From Adlercreutzia equolifaciens (GTDB taxonomy: Bacteria > Actinomycetota > Coriobacteriia > Coriobacteriales > Eggerthellaceae): a stretch of 64,000 bases of DNA. Location: the NCBI RefSeq assembly GCF_029076695.1, contig NZ_JARFIK010000002.1, positions 372,001-436,000 on the forward strand, written 5' to 3'. The notes beneath the pieces are model-generated. The model was not told the DNA's origin. It did no database searches and saw nothing but the letters and a program-made list of their open reading frames with translations. This document shows positions 28,245-36,606 of this stretch, one piece after another (within the stretch, counting starts at the first letter, position 1; each line of letters begins with the position of its first letter). A program made the position numbers and the translations under genes.

Positions 28245-31085
28245 ATGGAACGCACGCGCGGAGGCGCGAAATACTACGCTCTCTTGCTGGTGCTGTGCGC
28301 GGTGGCCTTCGCCGGCGTGACGTTTGTGCATTGGACCGAGGGTCACTCGCTGCTGTGGAGCCCCGACGGCCTGGCGCTTTACTACAACTTCTTTGTGTAC
28401 GAGGGCGAATGGCTGCGCGGCATTTTCTCTTCGCTGGTGGCCGGTGCGCCCGAAGTGCCGCTGTACTCCTTTGACATGGGCTACGGAGCCGACATTCTGG
28501 CCACCATGGGCGGCTGCCTGAACGATCCGTTCAATCTGGTGTCGGTGTTTTGCCCGCCTCGCTATGCCGAGTACGTGTTCGAGGCCCTTATCTTCGTGCG
28601 CTTCTTCTTGGCGGCCGTGGCGTTTTCCTGGTACAGCTTGGGGCGTGGCCGCGGCCGTGCTGCTTCCTTGTGCGGCGCGCTGTGCTATGTGCTCTGCGGG
28701 TTCGTGGTGTTCTGGGGCGTGCTGCGCCACCCGAACTTCCTGAACCTGGCTATTCTCCTGCCGATTATTCTGCTGGGTGCCGATCGCATTATGGCGCGCA
28801 AGAGCCCCTACCTGTTCATTGGCGGGTTTGCCTTGCTGCTGCTCTTTTCGCTGTACTTCTCCTATATGGTACTCATCATTGCCGTGGTGTACTGTTTGCT
28901 GGCCTTCTTCTTGGGAAGCGCCGAGCGCAGCGCGAAGCGTTTCTTCGCGCTGCTCGGCCAGTATGTGGGGTATGTGCTGCTGGCGGCGCTTTTGGCCGGG
29001 GTGGTGGCCGTCCCCATGTTTCTGGTGCTTACGTCCATGGGCCGGGTGGATTTGGAGCGCACCATTCCCACTTGGGAGACGTTCCTGTTCTATTGGGAAT
29101 ACGGCAGCAATCTGATTGGCGGCTTGGTGCATACCCGCGGCCTGGTGCTGGGCGTGGTGCCCGTTTTGGGGTCGTTGGCGTTTCTGGTCTCTCGCAAGCT
29201 TATGGACAAGCAGGTGTGGCGTCCGTGGGCTGTGGGGCTGGGGCTGTGCGTGGCCGGCTCCATGATTCCCGCCATAGGCTCGGCCCTGAACGGCTTTGGG
29301 TACGTTACCGATCGTTGGCTGGTGGTGCTGGGCTTTTGCGCCGCCAATGCGACAACGTTGGCGGTGCCCTGTCTGCATCGCTTCGGCCGACGCCAATGGG
29401 CGGTTTTCGGTGTGCTTACGGTGCTGATGGCGCTGTGGGCGGGGGCCTATGCCTTCGATGCCCAGACGCTGCTCTCGTTCGTGGGGCTGGGGCTCTTTGC
29501 GGCGGTGGTGATTGTGCTGATAGTGGGGGCCCGTGTTTCGAAGCGCGTTGCGGCGGGGCTACTGTCGGTGGCGGTTATTGCCTGTACGGTAACGACGTCG
29601 ATTTTATTCAACTCGCCTTTGGATAAGGACTACGCCGCGCAGTTTGTCGATGCCAAAGGGGCTGCCGTTCGCGCCCATGCCGTGCCCTACGACCGTATTG
29701 AGGGAGGGGCCGATCCGGCCTATCGCGTTGATCGGGCCGGGGTGTACGAGGCGCGCAATCAAACCTTGCTTGCCGGGGTCAAGGGCTTCGACTTCTTCTC
29801 GAGCTTCTACAACCAGGCCGTTGATGACGCGCGCTACGATGTCGGCGTCAGCAGCCACTGGACGAACTACATCTACAACGGTGTGGAGGGACGCTTTGCC
29901 CTCGACAATCTCATGGGTGCCAAGTACTTCATTGTCGAGGACGCTGCGGCTGGGGGCGAGGGCGACGGGGGCGATGGCGGTGAAGATCGTTCGGATACGC
30001 CGCCTTACGGCTACACCCTAGCGCAAGATTTGGGAACGGTGCGCACGCGCGGGCCGTACCTGCTGTACGAATCCGACTTGGCCTTGCCCCTGGCTTTCAC
30101 GTACGACACGGCCATTTCTGCTTCGGCGTTCAGCGAGTTAGGCATGGTGCAGCGGCAGGAAGCGCTTACCCAAGGGTGCGTGCTTGCGGACGAGGCTTTG
30201 GCGGCCCAAGAGGGCGTGCCTGCGCCGGTGTCCACGGAGGAGCAGCCCTATGAGGTGGTCGAGCAGGAGGGTGTTCGCGTGACCGATCAGGGTGTCGAAG
30301 TGCTTGAGCCCTTCGGAAGGCTTTTGTTGCGGGTGGACGGCATTGCTGAGGCGGAGAATTATGTGGTTTTCGACAATCTGCGGTTCGAGCCGCTGAGCCT
30401 GGAGGGCCAGCGGCTGGCTTTGGGGGAGCCGGCCGTCATTGATAGGGAGACAGGCCAGCTGGCCACACCGTGGGACGAGCTGAAATGGGAGGCCCCGGGC
30501 CGCACCAGCATTGGGCTGCGCGCTGGCGGGGTGCACCGCACCTTGCAGGTGGCTACCAGCACCTCGTCGTCCTACGGCGGCAAGGTGAACTGGGCCGTCA
30601 ACATGGGCTACAGCGACAAGGCGCGCAAGAAGTTCCTCCTTCGTTTTTCCAAGCCGGGGTTCTATAGCTGGGACAAGCTGTCCATCGTGTCCCAGCCAGT
30701 GGGCGCCATTGAGGAGAACCTGAAGAAGCTGAAGGAAAACAACAAGGCGTCCATCAGTTTCGCCACAAACCGCATGGACGTGGCCGTTGCTCCTGAAGAG
30801 GGCGCCGATGAACGCTATACTTTTTTGTCGATGCCCTATTCGGCGGGATGGTCCGCCACCATGGACGGTAAGCCGGTAGAGATTTTGAAGGCGAACACGG
30901 GCTTCATGGCCGTGGCCATGGACGGAAGCGCCCACGAGCTGGTGTTCACCTACCGAACGCCCGGGCTGGAAGCTGGCGCTCTGTGCACGGCGGCCGGCGT
31001 GGCGGGGCTCATTCTGCTGGTGGCCGGCCGTCGCCAGTGGACAAAGCGTCAAAACAGGAAAGAGCAGCATGAGCAAGACGATTAA
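28245..31085 (+). CDS. YfhO-family membrane glycosyltransferase (GT-C fold)
   Basis: Large polytopic protein of 946 residues. About 12-13 TM helices fill residues 8-460, a long extracellular domain spans about 470-900, and one last TM (about 908-930) precedes a basic tail. YfhO proteins of Firmicutes take a sugar from undecaprenyl phosphate outside the membrane and add it to lipoteichoic or wall polymers, working with a CsbB/GtrB-type GT2 and a flippase. All three parts are here: this gene, the GT2 at 32222 and the small transporters at 35675/36201. A Gly/Asp/Glu-rich loop (about 568-580) is a local insertion. The 3' end overlaps wecE by 17 bases. Confidence 0.88.
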   Translation: MERTRGGAKYYALLLVLCAVAFAGVTFVHWTEGHSLLWSPDGLALYYNFFVYEGEWLRGIFSSLVAGAPEVPLYSFDMGYGADILATMGGCLNDPFNLVSVFCPPRYAEYVFEALIFVRFFLAAVAFSWYSLGRGRGRAASLCGALCYVLCGFVVFWGVLRHPNFLNLAILLPIILLGADRIMARKSPYLFIGGFALLLLFSLYFSYMVLIIAVVYCLLAFFLGSAERSAKRFFALLGQYVGYVLLAALLAGVVAVPMFLVLTSMGRVDLERTIPTWETFLFYWEYGSNLIGGLVHTRGLVLGVVPVLGSLAFLVSRKLMDKQVWRPWAVGLGLCVAGSMIPAIGSALNGFGYVTDRWLVVLGFCAANATTLAVPCLHRFGRRQWAVFGVLTVLMALWAGAYAFDAQTLLSFVGLGLFAAVVIVLIVGARVSKRVAAGLLSVAVIACTVTTSILFNSPLDKDYAAQFVDAKGAAVRAHAVPYDRIEGGADPAYRVDRAGVYEARNQTLLAGVKGFDFFSSFYNQAVDDARYDVGVSSHWTNYIYNGVEGRFALDNLMGAKYFIVEDAAAGGEGDGGDGGEDRSDTPPYGYTLAQDLGTVRTRGPYLLYESDLALPLAFTYDTAISASAFSELGMVQRQEALTQGCVLADEALAAQEGVPAPVSTEEQPYEVVEQEGVRVTDQGVEVLEPFGRLLLRVDGIAEAENYVVFDNLRFEPLSLEGQRLALGEPAVIDRETGQLATPWDELKWEAPGRTSIGLRAGGVHRTLQVATSTSSSYGGKVNWAVNMGYSDKARKKFLLRFSKPGFYSWDKLSIVSQPVGAIEENLKKLKENNKASISFATNRMDVAVAPEEGADERYTFLSMPYSAGWSATMDGKPVEILKANTGFMAVAMDGSAHELVFTYRTPGLEAGALCTAAGVAGLILLVAGRRQWTKRQNRKEQHEQDD

Positions 31086-32229
31086 CTTCAACGTGCCTCC
31101 CTATGTGGGCACGGAAATGGACTACGTGCGCGAGGCCGCCGAGGCCAACCGCAAAATTTGTGGGGACGGCCCCTTCACCAAGCGGTGCAGCGCGTGGTTG
31201 GAGGAGTGTTTCGGCACGCCCAAGGCCCTGCTGACCACCAGTGGCACCACGGCGTTGGAGATGGCCTCCATTCTCTGCGAACTGGAGCCGGGGGACGAGG
31301 TCATTCTGCCCAGCTTCACCTTTTCCACTACGGCCACAGCTTTTGTGCTGGCTGGGGCGAAGCTGGTATTCGTGGATATTCGTCCCGACACTATGAACTT
31401 GGACGAGAAGAAAATCGAGGATGCCATTACCGAGCGCACCCGCGTCATTGTGCCGGTGCACTATGCCGGCGTGGGCTGCGAGATGGATGCGATTTTGGAC
31501 ATTGCCCGCCGCCACAACTTGAAGGTGGTGGAGGATGCGGCTCAGGGTGTGATGAGCACCTACAAGGGGCGCCCCTTGGGCACCATGGGAGATTTCGGCT
31601 GCTACTCGTTCCATGAGACGAAGAACTACTCCATGGGCGAGGGCGGCGCCATTATGGTGAACGATCCAGCCTGCGTGGAGCGCGCCGAGATCATCCGCGA
31701 GAAGGGGACGAACCGCGCCCGCTTCTTCCGCGGCCAGGTGGACAAGTACACCTGGGTAGATTACGGTTCCAGCTATCTGCCCAGCGACATGAACGCGGCC
31801 TATCTGTGGGCCCAGCTGCAAGAGGCTGATGCCATCAACAACGATCGCCTGGCCACCTGGAACGCCTACTATCAGGCCTTCGAGCCTTTGGCCCAGGTCG
31901 GTCGCGTGCAACTGCCCTACGTGCCCGAGGAATGCGAGCACAATGCGCACATGTTCTACCTGGTGTGCGACAGCCTGGCTCAGCGCACGGCGCTTATCGA
32001 CTTTATGAAGGCGCGGGACATCTACCCCGCCTTCCACTATATCCCGCTGCACTCGTCGCCGGCCGGGCAGCGCTTCGGGCGCTTCCATGGTAAGGACGAG
32101 TGGACCACGTCCATCAGCGAGCGCTTAGTGCGCCTGCCGCTGTACTACGGCTTGACGGCGGAGGATCGTCAAGCGGTCATCGACGCGGTGCTGGCCTTTT
32201 ACGCCCAGGAGGATGAGGCTCGTGGGTAG
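31069..32229 (+). CDS. dTDP-4-amino-4,6-dideoxy sugar transaminase (WecE/RffA-like, DegT family)
   Basis: PLP enzyme of 386 residues, DegT/DnrJ/EryC1 family. It resembles WecE strongly from the first residues (INFNVPPYVGTEMDYVREA) through KALLTTSGTTALEMASILCE, the PLP region VEDAAQGVMS, and SFHETKNYSMGEGGA with Schiff-base Lys185. WecE makes dTDP-Fuc4N (thomosamine) from the rfbB product with glutamate as amino donor. Upstream rfbA and rfbB provide that substrate, so dTDP-Fuc4N or its C4 epimer is the predicted sugar donor of this cluster. The start overlaps the YfhO gene, and the 3' end overlaps the next gene, so the set is translationally coupled. Confidence 0.9.
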   Translation: MSKTINFNVPPYVGTEMDYVREAAEANRKICGDGPFTKRCSAWLEECFGTPKALLTTSGTTALEMASILCELEPGDEVILPSFTFSTTATAFVLAGAKLVFVDIRPDTMNLDEKKIEDAITERTRVIVPVHYAGVGCEMDAILDIARRHNLKVVEDAAQGVMSTYKGRPLGTMGDFGCYSFHETKNYSMGEGGAIMVNDPACVERAEIIREKGTNRARFFRGQVDKYTWVDYGSSYLPSDMNAAYLWAQLQEADAINNDRLATWNAYYQAFEPLAQVGRVQLPYVPEECEHNAHMFYLVCDSLAQRTALIDFMKARDIYPAFHYIPLHSSPAGQRFGRFHGKDEWTTSISERLVRLPLYYGLTAEDRQAVIDAVLAFYAQEDEARG

Positions 32230-33367
32230 CGAGGAGCGCGCCGTGGCGGCAGCCGTGACGGCGGCCGGGCAGCCGGCGCCGGAGCGCGCGGTGGCGGCAC
32301 AGCCGATGGGTGCGACCGCGCCTACGGTGCCCGATGCCGTGGACATCTCGGTGGTCATTCCCGTGTACGGGTGCAAGGGCGCCCTTCCCGAGCTGCATCG
32401 CCGCTTGGTGGCCACGCTTGAGAGCATGGGCGTCAGCTTCGAGATTGCGCTGGTGGACGACCATGACCCGCAGAACTCCTGGGAGGCGGTGGCAAAGCTG
32501 TGCGCCTTGGACCCGCGGGTGGTGGGCGTGAAGCTGTCGCGCAATTTCGGCCAAATTCGCGCCATCACGGCCGGCCTTGATTTGTGCCGCGGCCAGTGGG
32601 TGGTGGTCATGGACTGCGACTTGCAAGACCGCCCCGAGAGCATTCCGCAGCTCTATGCCAAGGCCCAGGAGGGCTACGACGTGGTGTTCGCCCGCCGCAT
32701 TGCCCGCAAGGACACGGGCGTGACGAAGTTCTTCTCGCGGGCCTTCTACAAGGTGTACGAGTACTTCACCGACGGCACCTACGATGCGTCCCTGTGCAAC
32801 TTCAGCATTTCGCGTCGCATTGTCATTCAAAGCTACTGCTCCATGCGCGAGCGCAACCGCGCCTACACCATGTTCATCAAGTGGCTCGGCTTCAAGCAGA
32901 CGGCTATTGATCTGGAGGGTGACGAGCGCTTCGAGGGCGAGAGCTCCTACAGCTTCAAGAAGAAGATGGCCATGGCGTTCGAGCTGATCACGGCTCAGTC
33001 TACCAAGCCGCTGAAGTTCGCGGTGACCATCGGGTTCGCCTTTGCGTTTATCGCCTTTGTGGCCATTGTTGCCATTATCATCAACCACGCGCTGCATCAC
33101 GACGACATGCTGGCCGGCTGGAGCAGCACCATTGCGGCCATCTTCTTCATGGGCGGCCTTATCCTGGCCTCCGTGGGCGTGGTGGGCCTGTACGTGGGCA
33201 ATATTTTCGAAGAGGTGAAGGGCCGTCCGCTCTATGTGGTGGCCGAAGTGTTGAACGGCGATGTGTCGGCCGAGGAGATTCTCAACGCCCGCGCTTTGGG
33301 GCGTCGGCACCATTTGGGCATTGCGAACGCGCGCGACCGGGCCGGACGCCCGGGGACGGCGGACTAA
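32222..33367 (+). CDS. Undecaprenyl-phosphate glycosyltransferase, ArnC/GtrB/CsbB-like GT2
   Basis: Membrane GT2 of about 381 residues. After an Ala-rich tail come VDISVVIPVYGCKGALPEL, the DDHDP metal-binding block, KLSRNFGQIRAITAGLD, VVMDCDLQDRPE (DxD) and the family KFFSRAFYKVYEYF. Two TM helices (about 265-290 and 305-332, AIFFMGGLILASVGVVGLYVG) close the protein as in ArnC, GtrB and DPM1. It should load the dTDP-amino sugar onto undecaprenyl phosphate on the cytosolic face. ATG 32213 abuts the SD AGGAGG (32207-32212); GTG 32222 has ideal spacing and is chosen. Upstream of residue 35 the sequence is low in complexity and probably disordered. Confidence 0.9.
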   Translation: MGSEERAVAAAVTAAGQPAPERAVAAQPMGATAPTVPDAVDISVVIPVYGCKGALPELHRRLVATLESMGVSFEIALVDDHDPQNSWEAVAKLCALDPRVVGVKLSRNFGQIRAITAGLDLCRGQWVVVMDCDLQDRPESIPQLYAKAQEGYDVVFARRIARKDTGVTKFFSRAFYKVYEYFTDGTYDASLCNFSISRRIVIQSYCSMRERNRAYTMFIKWLGFKQTAIDLEGDERFEGESSYSFKKKMAMAFELITAQSTKPLKFAVTIGFAFAFIAFVAIVAIIINHALHHDDMLAGWSSTIAAIFFMGGLILASVGVVGLYVGNIFEEVKGRPLYVVAEVLNGDVSAEEILNARALGRRHHLGIANARDRAGRPGTAD

Positions 33368-33406
33368 CGGTTTTGCGCGGCCAGGCGCCGCGGGAAGGGG
33401 AACAGC

Positions 33407-34423
33407 ATGGTGCTAGTGATTGGAGCCACGGGCTTCATTGGCATGTACACGGTGGATTACCTGCTTGGCCAAGGCAAGCAGGTGGTGGCCACGGGTCGCA
33501 ATGCGGCCTTAGGCCAGAAGCTCGAGGCCATGGGCGCCCGGTTCGTGGCATTCGACATGACCAAGCCGGAGGACTTGGCGAAGCTGCCCACGGAAGACGT
33601 GGAGGGCGTTATCGTGCTGGCAGGACTGCTGCCGGCCAATGCCACCGCCGATCTGGATAACCAGGAGAACGCCGCCGAGTACTTCGAGGTGAACGTCATC
33701 GGCCTCATCAACGTGCTCGAGTGGGCACGCCAGCATCACATCCCCAAGGTTATTGCCACCTGCAGCTACTCCGATGTGTCCGGCGCCTGGGGCACGGGCC
33801 GCGTCATCACCGAGGAGGAGCCGCGCGACTTCAAGTTCACCGGCGACCATGCCGTATACGTGATCAGCAAGAACGCCGCCAACGACGTGATGGAGTACTA
33901 CAATCAGCAGCACGGCATGCAGTGCGCCTGCTTCCGCTTTCCGCCGGTGTACGGCGTGGGCCCCCACGGCACTATCCTGGTGAACGGCAAGCCCTACAAG
34001 TCGGGCATCCAAACCTTCATCGAGCGTGCCGAGGCTGGCGAGGACATCGAGCTGTGGGGCGACCCGCATATCAGCCGCGACATTGTCTACGTGAAGGACG
34101 TGGCCCGCGCCTTCGCCATGGCCCTGGAAAGCGACGACACCCGCGGCCTGTACAACATGACCAGCGGGGTAGGGCTCGACCTGGAGGACCAGGCTCGCGC
34201 CGTCATCCAGGTGTTCGGCGAAGGCAAGGGCTCGAACATCGTGTACCGTCCGGACAAGCCCAACAACACGCCGTCGTTCCTCTACTCCATGGAGAAGGCC
34301 AAGCGCGACTTCGGCTTCGAGCCAGAGTACACCGACTACGTGGCCATGATGGAAGACTACAAAGCCGAGCTAGAAAGCGGCCGCTGGGAGGCGCTCGTAG
34401 ATTCCCGAAAGCGCGAGGCCTAA
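33407..34423 (+). CDS. NAD-dependent epimerase/dehydratase (extended SDR)
   Basis: Rossmann enzyme of 338 residues: VIGATGFIGMYTVDYLL, IATCSYSDVSGAWG, YVISKNAANDVMEYY (YxxxK) and RFPPVYGVGPHG. The SD GGAAGGGG precedes the ATG. It is placed between the undecaprenyl GT2 and the ATP-grasp gene (two bases to the next start), so a role in shaping the amino sugar or its substituent is likely. It is not close to the SDR at 23213, so the two are not a recent duplicate. Epimerisation at C4 (Fuc4N against Qui4N) would be a sensible hypothesis; nothing in the motifs proves it. Confidence 0.85.
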   Translation: MVLVIGATGFIGMYTVDYLLGQGKQVVATGRNAALGQKLEAMGARFVAFDMTKPEDLAKLPTEDVEGVIVLAGLLPANATADLDNQENAAEYFEVNVIGLINVLEWARQHHIPKVIATCSYSDVSGAWGTGRVITEEEPRDFKFTGDHAVYVISKNAANDVMEYYNQQHGMQCACFRFPPVYGVGPHGTILVNGKPYKSGIQTFIERAEAGEDIELWGDPHISRDIVYVKDVARAFAMALESDDTRGLYNMTSGVGLDLEDQARAVIQVFGEGKGSNIVYRPDKPNNTPSFLYSMEKAKRDFGFEPEYTDYVAMMEDYKAELESGRWEALVDSRKREA

Positions 34424-34425
34424 CC

Positions 34426-35673
34426 GTGACCCCCCGGCAGCAGCGAGACAGCCAACCGTCTGACTTGTCTCATTCTCAAGACCGAGGCAGCCAGCCAGCT
34501 GACTTGTCTCATCCGATCAAGTTGGCCATCATCGGGGCGTCCGATTTCCAGAACCCGCTGATTTTGGCGGCGAAGGCGCGCGGCATCGAGACCCATGTGT
34601 TCGCCTGGGAAGCGGGGGACGTAGGGGAGCGCACCGCGGACGTTTTCTACCCCATCAGCATTACCGAGGTGGAGGCCATTGCCGACGAATGCCGCCGCAT
34701 TGGCGTGGACGGCGTGGCCTGCATTGGGTCGGACCTGGGAAATATCACCGTGTCGGCCGTGGCCGAACGGTTGGGGCTGACGGCGAACTCGATGGACTGC
34801 GTGCACCGGAGCACCAACAAGGAGCTGATGCGGCGCACCTTCGAGGAGCACGGCGACCCTTCGCCGCGCAGTCTTCCCGTGACGGCGGACACCGATCTGG
34901 CCGTGCTGGCAGCCTCGCTGGACTACCCGGTTATTGTGAAGCCCGCCGATCGTTCCGGCAGCCGCGGCATTACGAAGCTGGCGTCGGCCGAGGGGCTGGA
35001 GGCGGCGGTGCAGCGCGCGCTGGATGAGAGCTTCATGGGCGAGGCCCTGGTGGAGGAATTCGCCGAGGGCGACGAGTACAGCGTGGAGCATATCACCTGG
35101 CAGGGCGAGCATCGCTTCCTGGCCATTACCGAGAAGTTCACCAGCGGCGCGCCCATGTTCATCGAGCGCGGTCATGTGGAACCGGCGCGCATTACGCCCG
35201 AACGGGCGGAGGCCATCCGTGCGGTGGTGGAGCATGCCCTGGACAGCTTGGGGGTTGAGTACGGCGCCTCTCATGCTGAAGTGAAGGTGGCGTCCGACGG
35301 CTCCATCAAGATTATCGAGATTGGCAGCCGCATGGGCGGTGATTGCATCGGCAGCGACTTGGTGCGGCTGTCCACGGGCTACGATTTCGTGAACGCCGTC
35401 ATCGATGTGGCCCTGGGCTATGAGCCGGCCGCCGTGCCAGAGCCCGGGCAGGGGGCGGGTCGTGCGGCAGCCGTGCGCTTCGTGTTCGGACCCGAGGACC
35501 GGGCGGCGCTTGAGGCCCTGCGCGCCGAGGCGCCGGAGCGTCTGGAGTTCGTGAGCCCGATGTACGCGGCGGACCATGCCATTGTCGACAGCGGCTCGCG
35601 CTACGGGTTCTTCATCTTCTCCGGGGACGAGATGGGGGAGATAGAGAAGTATTTGCCCGAGGTGGAGGCCTAG
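34426..35673 (+). CDS. ATP-grasp family ligase
   Basis: Cytosolic protein of about 415 residues with the carboxylate-amine ligase fold of carbamoyl-phosphate synthase and PurK/DdlA-type enzymes. A preATP-grasp domain starts at about residue 30 (KLAIIGASDFQNPLILAAKA); the ATP-grasp core includes YPVIVKPADRSGSRGITK, ALVEEFAEGDEYSVEHI, and the metal-binding HAEVKVASDGSIKIIEIGSRMGGD. Such enzymes join a carboxyl group to an amine via acyl phosphate. Beside an amino-sugar transaminase, an attractive reading is aminoacylation or amidation of Fuc4N (inference). GTG 34426 is the only reasonable start; it leads through a 13-residue duplicated segment before the domain, and that leader has no counterpart in the family that I recall. 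Confidence 0.82.
   Translation: MTPRQQRDSQPSDLSHSQDRGSQPADLSHPIKLAIIGASDFQNPLILAAKARGIETHVFAWEAGDVGERTADVFYPISITEVEAIADECRRIGVDGVACIGSDLGNITVSAVAERLGLTANSMDCVHRSTNKELMRRTFEEHGDPSPRSLPVTADTDLAVLAASLDYPVIVKPADRSGSRGITKLASAEGLEAAVQRALDESFMGEALVEEFAEGDEYSVEHITWQGEHRFLAITEKFTSGAPMFIERGHVEPARITPERAEAIRAVVEHALDSLGVEYGASHAEVKVASDGSIKIIEIGSRMGGDCIGSDLVRLSTGYDFVNAVIDVALGYEPAAVPEPGQGAGRAAAVRFVFGPEDRAALEALRAEAPERLEFVSPMYAADHAIVDSGSRYGFFIFSGDEMGEIEKYLPEVEA
34444..34514 (+). repeat. 39-bp period direct repeat inside the ATP-grasp gene start
   Basis: Two copies, 34444-34475 and 34483-34514, encode R-D/G-SQP-S/A-DLSH-S/P. The codons are nearly the same, with GACTTGTCTCAT identical in both. The repeat separates the start codon from the conserved domain. 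Confidence 0.75.
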
Positions 35674-35674
35674 C

Positions 35675-36208
35675 ATGTCCTCGCGCCTGAAAACCCTGTT
35701 CGCGCTGCATTTGCTGTTGATGGTGTACTCCACCAGCGGCATTTTGAGCAAGCTGGCCGCGGGAGTGGATTTCCTGAGCTGGCAGTTCGTGGCGCTGTAC
35801 GCGGGCATTATTGCGCTTCTGGGCGTGTACGCCATCGGCTGGCAGCAGATTCTGCGTCGCATGCCCTTGACCAGCGCCTTCTCCAACAAGGCCGTCACTA
35901 TTGTGTGGGGCATCGTATGGGGCGCGCTGTTCTTCAGCGAGCCTATTACCGTAGGCAAGGTGATCGGTGCCGCGCTTATCATTGCCGGTGTGGTACTGTT
36001 CGCCCACGCGGATGGGGAAGAGCAGAATAATGGATCGGATGGTGCGTCCGGCGGCTCGTCGGGAGGCGGCCGACGAGATGCGGATAGCGAGGCGCACGGC
36101 AGCCGAGGCGCTGGCGCGGACGGCGATGCGACGGGCTCCGACCCGGCGGACGGCCCGCAATCGGGCAGGGACCTTCTGGGCTCCCAGGGGGTGATCATCG
36201 ATGGATAG
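35675..36208 (+). CDS. Small EamA/ArnE-like membrane transporter subunit with hydrophilic tail
   Basis: Membrane protein of 177 residues. Four TM helices in the first 112 residues (LHLLLMVYSTSGILSKLAAG, FVALYAGIIALLGVYAIGW, AVTIVWGIVWGALFFSEPI, GAALIIAGVVLFAH) match half-size EamA/SMR transporters. The last 60 residues are hydrophilic, Gly/Asp/Arg-rich and probably disordered, which is unusual for the family. It overlaps the next gene by eight bases (ATGGATAG). The pair looks like ArnE/ArnF, which flip undecaprenyl-phosphate-aminoarabinose; here the cargo would be the undecaprenyl-linked amino sugar made upstream. Confidence 0.75.
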   Translation: MSSRLKTLFALHLLLMVYSTSGILSKLAAGVDFLSWQFVALYAGIIALLGVYAIGWQQILRRMPLTSAFSNKAVTIVWGIVWGALFFSEPITVGKVIGAALIIAGVVLFAHADGEEQNNGSDGASGGSSGGGRRDADSEAHGSRGAGADGDATGSDPADGPQSGRDLLGSQGVIIDG

Positions 36209-36554
36209 CGCCCTCATACTGTACTCCGGCATCCTGCTGCTGGGCACGTTCATCAGCGCGGTGTCGCAAGTCATCCTCAAGAAAGCCGCCCTGAAAACCT
36301 ACGACTCCAAGCTGGCGGAGTACTTGAACTTCCCGGTGATCTTCGCCTACACCTTGTTTGTGGCCACTACGCTCATGTGCATCATTGCCTACCGCGTCGT
36401 GCCGCTGTCCTTCGGGCCGGTGTTGGAATCTACCAGCTATTTGTACGTGACGGTCTTCGGCGTGCTTATCTTCAAGGAAAAGATTACCAAGAAGAAGCTG
36501 CTGGCCTTGGGCCTCATCCTGGCCGGCATTGCCGTCTACGCCACGGGATTGTAG
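36201..36554 (+). CDS. Small EamA/SMR-like membrane transporter subunit (ArnF/ArnE-like)
   Basis: Four-TM protein of 117 residues, full-length for a small-multidrug-resistance/ArnE-type subunit: ILLLGTFISAVSQVILKKAA, a Pro-rich turn, and the ending FKEKITKKKLLALGLILAGI, the classic end of this fold. The start lies inside the end of the previous gene, which indicates coupling and probably a heterodimer with it. In the cassette it supplies the flippase step between the GT2 at 32222 and YfhO at 28245. No charged Glu as in drug-exporting EmrE is evident in TM1, in line with a lipid-sugar cargo. Confidence 0.78.
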   Translation: MDSALILYSGILLLGTFISAVSQVILKKAALKTYDSKLAEYLNFPVIFAYTLFVATTLMCIIAYRVVPLSFGPVLESTSYLYVTVFGVLIFKEKITKKKLLALGLILAGIAVYATGL

Positions 36555-36606
36555 GCGGCGGGTTCTCGTATAATGGGGACATCGAATACGGCGAAGAAGG
36601 GCGAGT

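Noticed and set aside
33721-34425. Extension of the ATP-grasp frame back into the preceding SDR gene
   Set aside because: Arg/Gly/His-rich nonsense in another frame of a clearly coding SDR; the real start is GTG 34426.
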